From Paenarthrobacter sp. JL.01a (GTDB lineage Bacteria; Actinomycetota; Actinomycetes; Actinomycetales; Micrococcaceae): a stretch of DNA of 64,000 nt. The position numbers and the translations under genes were made by a program. The notes under the pieces were generated by a model. That model was not told where the DNA came from. It was given only the letters and a program-made list of their open reading frames with translations, and did no database searches. How positions within the stretch are numbered: the stretch's first letter is position 1; the number at the start of each line of letters is the position of its first letter. This document shows positions 27,088-34,334 of the stretch, in pieces. Location: assembly GCF_025452095.1 (NCBI RefSeq), contig NZ_CP104877.1, forward strand, positions 2,356,001 to 2,420,000, read 5' to 3'.

Positions 27088-27495
27088 ATGACCACTCCCA
27101 CCCCTCTGGAGCACGTACTCTCGTTCGTGCGGGCAGTTGAAGCCGGCGGCGGCTCAGCCGAACTGCGGCCTTTCCTGGCTGAGGACTTCCAGCTCACGGA
27201 ATGGCCCCATGCCCTGTCCAAGACCGGCTCCACCCGGAATCTTGCCGAAACCCTGTCGGGCGCTGACGACAGCCAGGACATCGTGGCCGACCAACGCTTT
27301 GAGGTCGTCCGCACCACCTGCCAGGATGACCGTGTGGTGCTGGAGATGAACTGGTCGGCCACGCTGCTTCTGGACCTTCCGCATTGGGACCGTGGTGACA
27401 CCATCCGCGCACGGAGCACAGCAGTCTTCCAGCTGCGGGATGGCCTGATCATCAGCCAGGACACCTACGACTGCTACTACACCGTGCCCGAATAG
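27088..27495 (+). CDS. NTF2-like (SnoaL-like) family protein
   Basis: A 135-residue alpha+beta barrel protein. An N-terminal helix (LEHVLSFVRAVEAGG) precedes strands such as FEVVRTTCQDDRVVLEMNWSATL and FQLRDGLIISQDTYDCYY, the usual SnoaL-like pattern. Members bind small hydrophobic ligands or act as isomerases and cyclases, so no reaction is assigned. Its stop codon abuts that of the convergent FAD monooxygenase gene; no terminator separates them. Confidence 0.75.
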   Translation: MTTPTPLEHVLSFVRAVEAGGGSAELRPFLAEDFQLTEWPHALSKTGSTRNLAETLSGADDSQDIVADQRFEVVRTTCQDDRVVLEMNWSATLLLDLPHWDRGDTIRARSTAVFQLRDGLIISQDTYDCYYTVPE

Positions 27496-28626
27496 CTACC
27501 GCATGGTGAAGCGCCGCTCCACGAGCTGCGTAACACCAGGCATCCCCAGCAGGCCGGCGAAGAGTCTGTTCCTCACTGTCATGGCGGCCGGCGGAAGTGG
27601 TCTGCCCAAGGCCATGTTCAGGCCGGCCTGCCGCGACGCGCGGACCGCAGCCTTCCTCCGGGTCTTCTCAAAGTCCTGCAGCAGCGCCCCAACGTCTGTT
27701 CCTGCCAAGGAGGCGTCGATGATCGGCGACAGGGCCGCTGCGTCCAGCCACCCCAGGTTCATGCCCTGCCCGCCGATGGGGCTGATCTCGTGGGCGGCGT
27801 CTCCGAGCATCACCACCCGCCCGTGGACCATCCGTGGAAGCAACCGCGACTGCACCTCAAAGGCACTGAGCATCGTATTGCCCGCCGGCTCCAGTACCTC
27901 ACCCGTTCGTGACTCGACCAACCTGGCCAGACCATCCGCCGTCGCGCCTCTGGCTGGTGCACCAAGCCGTACCACCCATCTCCGGACGCCTCCGGGCAGC
28001 GGAAAGGACTCGACAATTCCAGCGGGTTCCAGATAGAGCACCGCATCTGCGCCATGGCCGGTGCTGTCGGGGAAGTCGCCCATGAGGTACGCGTCCGGGT
28101 AGCTCCTTGGAGAAACGTTTGGGGCGAAGCGGCATCGGAGGGAAGAGTGGGCCCCATCCGCAACGATCGCCAGCTGCGCGGTTAACTCCTGGTTGCCCTC
28201 CTTTGAAAGGGCAACGACACGCACGTTGGCGCCTTCGTCGCAGACCTCCAGGACCTCGATACCCCGGGCAATCGCGGATCCATCCAGTCGGAGCACGGCG
28301 TCCTCCAAGACCTTCTCGGTGATGGTCTGGGGGACTGCCAGGATGAACGGATAGGCGGGATCGCTGGCGAAGGGCAGTTCGGCAACTTTGCGCCGCCGGC
28401 TGTAGGCGACACCCTTCGTGATATGGACTCCGGCGGAAACAAGCTCGTGTGCAACGCCGGCGCATGCCAACTCCGCAAGGGCCGGTGGATGGATTCCGAT
28501 CGCGCGTGAGCGCATGCTTCTGCTGTTCCGGCGTTCGAGGATACGGACCCTGTGGCCACCCTGGAGTAGCCGCAAGCCCATGAAGAGGCCTACTGGACCC
28601 GCTCCAACAACGACGACGTCAAGCAC
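27496..28626 (-). CDS. FAD-dependent monooxygenase of a type III PKS operon
   Basis: A 376-residue group A flavin hydroxylase. It has the Rossmann motif VVVGAGPVGLFMGLRLLQGGHRVRILERR at the N-terminus and the FAD-ribityl motif GRVVMLGDAAHEISPIGGQGMNLGWLDA near residue 275. The middle region would shape the substrate pocket. It is the last gene of a three-gene operon: its GTG start overlaps the end of the methyltransferase gene by 8 bases. By analogy with phenolic-lipid pathways it could hydroxylate an alkylresorcinol ring towards a quinol/quinone. Substrate inferred from context only. Confidence 0.88.
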   Translation of the reverse strand: MLDVVVVGAGPVGLFMGLRLLQGGHRVRILERRNSRSMRSRAIGIHPPALAELACAGVAHELVSAGVHITKGVAYSRRRKVAELPFASDPAYPFILAVPQTITEKVLEDAVLRLDGSAIARGIEVLEVCDEGANVRVVALSKEGNQELTAQLAIVADGAHSSLRCRFAPNVSPRSYPDAYLMGDFPDSTGHGADAVLYLEPAGIVESFPLPGGVRRWVVRLGAPARGATADGLARLVESRTGEVLEPAGNTMLSAFEVQSRLLPRMVHGRVVMLGDAAHEISPIGGQGMNLGWLDAAALSPIIDASLAGTDVGALLQDFEKTRRKAAVRASRQAGLNMALGRPLPPAAMTVRNRLFAGLLGMPGVTQLVERRFTMR

Positions 28627-29344
28627 GATCCTGCTTCCCCGATCCGCGGTGCTCGTGGATGAGCATGTTGTGCCAAGGGCCGTTTCGCTCAGCCCGCCAG
28701 CCGGGCGGTATGACGGATCTTAGTTCCGGCAATGTGTAACTGCGCCTGATGGACAGCAGGCCGTCTTTCACAATGTAGGAACCCCACCCCAAGGGCCAGA
28801 AGCCCGCCATGAACAGAAGGTAGGAGACGTTGCTCCGTGCCAAGTCATTGTGAAGAACTAGACGCCCGGCGAGCAATTCGGAATCGCGCAGGACTCCAGC
28901 GAACTGCCCTGAGTCCAGGTGGTGAAGGATATGGTTGGAAATTACGACGTCGAAAGCCGCTCCTTCCGCAACCAGCTCTGAGCTGTGAGCCTTTCGGTAT
29001 GACACTCCCTCCACGGGGTTTAAGCCAGTCGCAAAAGCATGGGCCCGGGAGTCCGGATCTATCGCAGTCACTTCCAACACGAAGCCATCCCGCCGCGCCC
29101 ACCGGCCCAGGCTGCGGGCCACGTCACCACTGCCACTTCCAATGTCCAGCAATGTCGCGCGCCCGGTTTCGGCCAAGAGCGGACGGAGGCGGCGTTCATA
29201 GGTCCGCCGCCATCGCGAAAGGAGCCTGTTGACCACGGGAAACCGAGCATATGTCCTGTTGAGCAGCAGTGGGTCACAGTCGGGGTCGTCCATGTCCTCG
29301 ATGCTGACAAGGTCCCTCTCGCTCAGGGACCCCCAAGGACTCAC
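28619..29344 (-). CDS. Class I SAM-dependent methyltransferase of a type III PKS operon
   Basis: A 241-residue methyltransferase with SAM motif LLDIGSGSGDVARSLG (about 65-80), acidic loop VTAIDPDSRA and post-motif FDVVISNHILHHL. The C-terminus includes a hydrophobic stretch (SYLLFMAGFWPLGWGSYIVKDGLL), which may place it at the membrane near a lipidic substrate. Its GTG start overlaps the PKS stop as GTGA, so translation is coupled. Expected to O- or C-methylate the polyketide product; the position of methylation is unknown. Confidence 0.87.
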   Translation of the reverse strand: MSPWGSLSERDLVSIEDMDDPDCDPLLLNRTYARFPVVNRLLSRWRRTYERRLRPLLAETGRATLLDIGSGSGDVARSLGRWARRDGFVLEVTAIDPDSRAHAFATGLNPVEGVSYRKAHSSELVAEGAAFDVVISNHILHHLDSGQFAGVLRDSELLAGRLVLHNDLARSNVSYLLFMAGFWPLGWGSYIVKDGLLSIRRSYTLPELRSVIPPGWRAERNGPWHNMLIHEHRGSGKQDRA

Positions 29345-30477
29345 AGAGCGGGGGAGACCAGGGTGAAAAGGCCGGTCTCCACCGTGAGGCCGGGGCCGAA
29401 GGCCATGGAGCAGATCCGCTCTTCCCGTTCACTGGCGGCCTGTCCCAGCATGTACTTCAGGACGAACAGGACCGTGGCACTGCTCATGTTGCCGAATTCC
29501 CGCAGCGTCTCCCTGGCCGGTACCAGCTGCTCCTGGGTCAGTTCCAGCTTTGACTCAACCTTGTCCAGGATGCTCCGTCCGCCGGGATGGATGGCCCAGT
29601 GGGCGATGTCCCGGTAGGGCACGCCTGCGAGCTCGGGCTCCTTGGCCAGCAGGGGCTCCAATGCACCTGTGATGTGTTCCTCGATAATGTGCGGCACGTA
29701 AGAGCCGAGGACCATTTCAAATCCCTCGTCGCCGATGTTCCATGCCATGGCTTCCTCGCCAACCGGCGTCAGCACTGTTTCGAAGTGATCCAGGCGAATC
29801 ACCGGTTCGTCACCCTCGGGTTCCTTGGCGGTGATGATTGCCGCGGCCGCGCCGTCTCCGAAAATGGCGGAGCCCATGATGGTGTCCGGATCATTGGATG
29901 TCCTGACGTGGAGGGAACAAAGTTCCACACAAATCACCAGGACCACCGCTGCAGGATCCGCCACGCAGAACTGCTTTGCAGCTTTCATGGCCGGGAAGGC
30001 CGCATAACAGCCCATGAACCCAAGGTGGTAACGCTGCACCGCCGGATTCAGGCCCAAGGCCCTGACCACCTTGTAGTCGGGACCGGGATTGAAGAATCCC
30101 GTACAGGACACCGTGATCACATGCGTGATGTCATCAAGATCCACGCCTTGAGCATGGGCCACCGCTGTTTTGCCAGCCTCGATGAACAGTTTGGTGGCTT
30201 CGGTGGCAAAAATTTCGTTGCGGACTTTGGTGCTCGGGCTCAAGACCTTGTTGGTGCGTGGGTCGAAGAACTTCGGGTTTTCAGGATGCGCGTCGAGGCT
30301 CAGCTCTTCCACGGCCGTGAAGCGCGTATCGATGGCGGCCGAATCAAAACACGTCGTGACGAGCCGGGTTCCCAGGCGCGTCAACCCAGGTTGGGAGGCG
30401 AAAACCTCACGGGCTTGCTGCTGGACAAGGATGGTTGGCGGAACGGCGGTTTCGAGGGACCTCATGTATACCGGCAT
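29341..30477 (-). CDS. Type III polyketide synthase
   Basis: A 378-residue chalcone/stilbene synthase-superfamily enzyme. The Cys-His-Asn triad is intact: C157 in GFMGCYAAFPAMK, H297 in WAIHPGGRS and N330 in GNMSSATVLF. SCTGFFNPGPDYKVVRALGL is a family block. It would extend an acyl-CoA starter with malonyl-CoA units and cyclise the chain to a resorcinol or pyrone. It heads an operon with a methyltransferase and a flavin monooxygenase, the same gene content as the srs phenolic-lipid operon of Streptomyces griseus. Starter length is not readable from sequence. Confidence 0.92.
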   Translation of the reverse strand: MPVYMRSLETAVPPTILVQQQAREVFASQPGLTRLGTRLVTTCFDSAAIDTRFTAVEELSLDAHPENPKFFDPRTNKVLSPSTKVRNEIFATEATKLFIEAGKTAVAHAQGVDLDDITHVITVSCTGFFNPGPDYKVVRALGLNPAVQRYHLGFMGCYAAFPAMKAAKQFCVADPAAVVLVICVELCSLHVRTSNDPDTIMGSAIFGDGAAAAIITAKEPEGDEPVIRLDHFETVLTPVGEEAMAWNIGDEGFEMVLGSYVPHIIEEHITGALEPLLAKEPELAGVPYRDIAHWAIHPGGRSILDKVESKLELTQEQLVPARETLREFGNMSSATVLFVLKYMLGQAASEREERICSMAFGPGLTVETGLFTLVSPAL

Positions 30478-30528
30478 GCTTCATTCTTAGTGAGTAAAGC
30501 CGGGAAGACAATGGCAGAATCAATCGTA

Positions 30529-30546
30529 TTGACCGAGGGTGGTCAA
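30529..30546. promoter_or_regulatory. Palindrome in the divergent PKS/UvrA-like intergenic region
   Basis: TTGACC and GGTCAA flank a 6-base spacer, roughly midway between the two divergent starts. Each half also resembles a -35 element. A shared operator is possible; no regulator gene is adjacent. Confidence 0.4.
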
Positions 30547-30608
30547 CCAGAGCCAGGCGACGCCGACGGGGGACTGTTGGGCAGCGCCGCCCAAGGGACG
30601 GAGAAACC

Positions 30609-33002
30609 ATGACTATTGCTGCCGGTTCGGATACACAATCTCCTGCGCTGCACGTTGCCGATACCCACGACCTCATCCGGGTTCAGGGCGCACGTGAGAA
30701 CAACCTCAAAAACGTCAGCATCGAAATCCCGAAACGTCGGCTCACCGTGTTCACTGGGGTGTCGGGGTCCGGCAAGAGTTCGCTTGTTTTTGCCACCATT
30801 GCAGCCGAGTCGCAGCGGATGATCAACGAGACCTACAGCGCCTTTGTCCAAGGATTCATGCCGTCCCTGTCACGGCCCGACGTGGACGTGCTGGAAGGAC
30901 TCACGACGGCGATCATCGTCGACCAGGAGCGGATGGGTTCCAACCCCCGCTCGACGGTAGGGACCGCCACGGACGCAAACGCCATGCTTCGTATTCTGTT
31001 CAGCCGCCTCGGCCAGCCACACATTGGGTCCCCGAACGCTTATTCCTTCAATGTCCCCACGGTGAAGGCCAGCGGAGCAATCACCGTGGAGCGCGGCGAG
31101 GGGAAGACCAAGACCGAGAAGGCCACCTTCAACCGGCTGGGTGGGATGTGCTCGCGCTGCGAAGGCATGGGATCAGTCAGCGACTTCGATCTGACTGCGC
31201 TTTACGATGACAGCAAATCGCTCAGCGAAGGCGCCCTTACCATCCCCGGCTACAGCATGGACGGCTGGTACGGACGCATCTTCAGCGGCACCGGCTACTT
31301 CAACATGGACAAGCCGATCGCCAAGTTCACCAAGAAGGAACTCCACGATCTCCTCTACCGGGAGCCCACCAAGGTCAAGGTGGAGGGAATCAACCTGACC
31401 TACGAGGGCGTCATTCCCAAGATCCAGAAATCGATGCTTTCCAAAGACGTCGATGCCTTGCAACCCCACGTCCGGGCTTTTGTTGAGCGGGCGATCACGT
31501 TCACCACGTGTCCCGAGTGTGAGGGCACCAGGCTGAGTCCGGAGGCCCGGTCTTCCAAGATCAAGGGCAAGAGCATTGCCGATGTCTGCACCATGCAGAT
31601 CAGCGACCTCACCGATTGGATCCGCCAACTGGATGAGCCCTCAGTGGCACCGCTGCTCAAGGGCCTCCAGCATCTTCTGGACTCCTTTGCCGACATTGGC
31701 CTGGGCTACCTGTCTCTCGACCGACCTGCGGGGACGCTGTCCGGGGGAGAGGCCCAGCGCACCAAGATGATCCGCCATCTCGGCTCGTCCTTGACCGACA
31801 TCACCTATGTGTTCGACGAACCTACCATCGGGCTGCACCCGCACGACATCGAGCGCATGAACCAGCTGCTGCTCCAGCTGCGGGACAAAGGAAACACCGT
31901 TCTTGTGGTCGAGCACAAGCCGGAAACCATCGCCATCGCGGACCACATCATCGACCTCGGCCCGGGCGCTGGAAGCGGTGGCGGCGCAGTCTGCTTCGAA
32001 GGGGACCTGGACGGACTGCGGGGGAGCGGCACCATCACCGGGCGCCACCTTGATGACCGTGCGTCACTCAAGACCCAGGTCCGGACAGCGACCGGTCAGT
32101 TGGAAGTGCGGGGCGCCGCCACCAATAACCTTAAGAATGTGGATGTGGACATTCCCTTGGGCGTTCTGTGCGTCCTGACCGGCGTTGCCGGCTCCGGGAA
32201 GAGCTCACTGGTTCACGGTTCAGTCGCCAAACGTGATGGCGTGCTGGTGATTGACCAAGGTGCCATCCGGGGTTCCCGCAGGAGCAACCCTGCCACCTAC
32301 ACCGGTCTTCTCGAGCCGATCCGGAAGGCATTCGCCAAGGAAAACGGCGTGAAGCCGGCACTCTTCAGTTCGAACTCCGAAGGCGCGTGCCCCACCTGCA
32401 ACGGTGCGGGCATTATCTACACGGATCTGGGCGTCATGGCCACCGTGGAATCCACCTGCGAAGAATGCGAGGGAAAGCGCTTTCAGGCATCGGTTCTTGA
32501 ATACAAGCTGGGTGGGCGCAATATTGCAGAAGTGCTTGCAATGTCTGTGAACGAAGCTGAGGTTTTCTTCAGCGACGGCGACGCGCGCACGCCTGCCGCC
32601 CACAAAATCCTGGACCGCCTCGCCGACGTCGGACTCGGCTATCTGACACTGGGCCAGCCGTTGACCACGTTGTCCGGTGGTGAGCGGCAACGGCTGAAGC
32701 TTGCCACGCAAATGTCGGAGAAGGGCGAGATCTACATCCTGGACGAGCCCACAACGGGCCTGCACCTGGCTGACGTCCAGAACCTGCTGGGCATGCTGGA
32801 TCGTCTGGTCGAGTCCGGAAAGTCGGTCATTGTGATCGAGCACCATCAGGCGGTCATGGCTCACGCCGACTGGATCATCGACCTCGGACCCGGCGCCGGG
32901 CACGACGGCGGCAAGATAGTTTTCGCTGGAACTCCGGCCGAGCTGGTGGCAGGCAAAGCGACACTGACCGGCAAGCATCTGGCTGCCTATGTCGGGGCTT
33001 GA
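30609..33002 (+). CDS. Short UvrA-like ABC ATPase (excinuclease UvrA paralogue, DrrC-like)
   Basis: A 797-residue protein with two ABC ATPase modules. The first Walker A is GVSGSGKS (50-57), with its signature LSGGEAQR. The second Walker A is GVAGSGKS (about 526), with signature LSGGERQR. Two Cys clusters (CSRCEGMGS... CPECEGTR; CPTCNGAG... CEECEGKR) match UvrA zinc modules. Full UvrA is about 950 residues; the shortfall fits loss of the UvrB-binding insertion. Similar short UvrAs include DrrC, a daunorubicin self-resistance protein. It diverges from the PKS operon by 131 bases. GGAGAAACC precedes the ATG. Confidence 0.88.
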   Translation: MTIAAGSDTQSPALHVADTHDLIRVQGARENNLKNVSIEIPKRRLTVFTGVSGSGKSSLVFATIAAESQRMINETYSAFVQGFMPSLSRPDVDVLEGLTTAIIVDQERMGSNPRSTVGTATDANAMLRILFSRLGQPHIGSPNAYSFNVPTVKASGAITVERGEGKTKTEKATFNRLGGMCSRCEGMGSVSDFDLTALYDDSKSLSEGALTIPGYSMDGWYGRIFSGTGYFNMDKPIAKFTKKELHDLLYREPTKVKVEGINLTYEGVIPKIQKSMLSKDVDALQPHVRAFVERAITFTTCPECEGTRLSPEARSSKIKGKSIADVCTMQISDLTDWIRQLDEPSVAPLLKGLQHLLDSFADIGLGYLSLDRPAGTLSGGEAQRTKMIRHLGSSLTDITYVFDEPTIGLHPHDIERMNQLLLQLRDKGNTVLVVEHKPETIAIADHIIDLGPGAGSGGGAVCFEGDLDGLRGSGTITGRHLDDRASLKTQVRTATGQLEVRGAATNNLKNVDVDIPLGVLCVLTGVAGSGKSSLVHGSVAKRDGVLVIDQGAIRGSRRSNPATYTGLLEPIRKAFAKENGVKPALFSSNSEGACPTCNGAGIIYTDLGVMATVESTCEECEGKRFQASVLEYKLGGRNIAEVLAMSVNEAEVFFSDGDARTPAAHKILDRLADVGLGYLTLGQPLTTLSGGERQRLKLATQMSEKGEIYILDEPTTGLHLADVQNLLGMLDRLVESGKSVIVIEHHQAVMAHADWIIDLGPGAGHDGGKIVFAGTPAELVAGKATLTGKHLAAYVGA

Positions 33003-33027
33003 GAGCCACTTCCACGGACTCTCCTAA

Positions 33028-33060
33028 ACTGGTAGCGGGACGTGTTCGTGTGGGACGAGT
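33028..33060 (+). repeat. 33-bp imperfect direct repeat, copy 1
   Basis: It matches 29 of 33 bases of the copy at 33730-33762. It contains GGGACGTGTT and TGTGGGACGA. It lies just after the UvrA-like gene at the left edge of the accessory island. Confidence 0.7.
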
Positions 33061-33179
33061 TGCGCGGCAGGAACACCAGTACCGTTTTGCACTGATGCAC
33101 AGAACCCCGGAGTGGTCTGATGCATGACTGGTGCTGGTCCGGACAGGGCGATGACTATCAGTGCACGTCTAGCTCGGAA

Positions 33180-33545
33180 TCAGCTCGGAAGAACCGGTTG
33201 GGCTGATGACTCCTGCTCTTCATCGAACCAGCGCACAGCGCCGCTGCCTTCGTAAGCCAGACTGAGTGTCTCCTGCATCGCTGCCGCCTGCTGGACCGCA
33301 AGGTCGAGCTGTTCAACCACTAGGGAGACGCCGGAGACGCTTTCGTCGTGGTGTTCCGCGAAGTGGACTCCCGGCATGGCGCCCTGGTGCCATTGGGCGA
33401 GTTCACGCAGCACATGCTCAATGGAGCGCTGCGTGTCCATCAGGGCGCCCAAGACCTGGCCGCTTCCGGAGGGCCGGTCAAGCCGGCCACTGAGTTCGGC
33501 GAGCTCACCAGCGGCCAGCCGGAGGCTGCCGGATGCCTCGACCAC
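33180..33545 (-). CDS. Hypothetical protein of unknown function
   Basis: A 121-residue soluble, mainly helical protein, Glu/Leu/Ala-rich, with segments such as SLRLAAGELAELSGRLDR and GVSLVVEQLDLAVQQAAAMQETLSL that could form coiled-coil-like helices. I recognise no family. The frame is open up to 33680, but GTG 33545 has GAGGGA 5 bases upstream and avoids a low-complexity basic extension, so it is preferred. The gene lies between two copies of a 33-bp repeat. Confidence 0.55.
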   Translation of the reverse strand: MVEASGSLRLAAGELAELSGRLDRPSGSGQVLGALMDTQRSIEHVLRELAQWHQGAMPGVHFAEHHDESVSGVSLVVEQLDLAVQQAAAMQETLSLAYEGSGAVRWFDEEQESSAQPVLPS

Positions 33546-33696
33546 GTCTTTTTCCCTCAATGCTGCACCTGCTTCTCGTTGACGCCGTGGCCACCAGTTT
33601 ACGTAAGCTTCCGTGCGCGACCAGTTCAGGCAGCGAGGACATCGCCTGAGGCATGGCAGGTGACGTTTGGAAACGCCCAATTCTTCAGGGAATTGG

Positions 33697-33719
33697 AGTC
33701 CTAGCAGCTACTTCTACTC
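33697..33719 (+). repeat. 23-bp imperfect direct repeat flanking the recombinase module, left copy
   Basis: It matches 19 of 23 bases of 37415-37437, including an identical 12-base core CTACTTCTACTC. The pair brackets the SUKH pseudogene and recombinase operon, so it may mark element ends. Confidence 0.45.
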
Positions 33720-33729
33720 CCGTGGTTTC

Positions 33730-33762
33730 ACTGGCAGCGGGACGTGTTGATGTGGGACGATT
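33730..33762 (+). repeat. 33-bp imperfect direct repeat, copy 2
   Basis: Second copy of the repeat at 33028-33060, just upstream of the SUKH gene. A shorter inverted match (15 of 18 bases) lies at 37434-37451. Confidence 0.7.
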
Positions 33763-33780
33763 CGGTGACATGATTCTGGC

Positions 33781-34334
33781 GTGACTTCTATCGTTGAGGC
33801 AGCCATTGAAACGCTTTACGAGGCGCGTATTCCGTTGGGTCCGGGTCTAACTAATGCCGAGGTCGCCGAGGTCGAGCAACACTTCGGCTTCAGATTCAGC
33901 CCTGATCATGTGGGGCTGTTGAGTCTGGCGACGCCGATGGGCCCTGGATGGGTTGATTCGTTGGGGGAGCCTGACGAGATTCGGCAGCGGCTCAACTGGC
34001 CACTGGAGGGAGCCCTGTTTGGCGTTGAGCAGAATGCTTTCTGGCCTGATGAATGGGGCGAAAGGCCAAGTGAAACGGCTGCGGCTTTGCAGGTAGCGCG
34101 CGAGCAGATGCGGCTAGTGCCGACGTTGATTCCGATTTACTCACACCGGTATCTCCCTGGCGCGCCGGCGCCGGCAGGAAGTCCTGTTTTTCCGTGCACC
34201 AAACCGACGTGATCTATTACGGCAGCGATCTAGCTGCATACTTCGCTGCCGAGTTTTTTCGGGACTCAGATCTGAAGACTCCGACTCACCGCGTTGACTT
34301 TTGGTCTGATCTGGCAGACGGCCGGTGGACATGA
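33781..34334 (+). pseudogene. SUKH/SMI1-KNR4 family protein, frameshifted
   Basis: From GTG 33781 the first frame gives SUKH-like sequence (LTNAEVAEVEQHFGFRFSPDHVGLLSLATPMGPGW... LIPIYSHRYLPGAPAPAGSPVF) and then breaks at the run of five T near 34190, ending at 34212. One extra T would restore the family C-terminus SVHQTDVIYYGSDLAAYFAAEFF in the next frame, ending at 34334. SUKH proteins include immunity proteins of polymorphic toxin systems and general partner-binding proteins. It is either a decayed gene or a sequencing error in a homopolymer. No toxin gene is adjacent. Its end overlaps the end of the convergent recombinase-like gene by 49 bases. Confidence 0.7.

Noticed and set aside
33546..33680. 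N-terminal extension of the hypothetical protein at 33180
   Set aside because: The extra residues are basic and of low conservation value, while GTG 33545 has a ribosome site. Kept as a possibility, not called.
33028..33762. CRISPR-like array
   Set aside because: Only two imperfect copies about 700 bases apart, no regular spacers and no cas genes.
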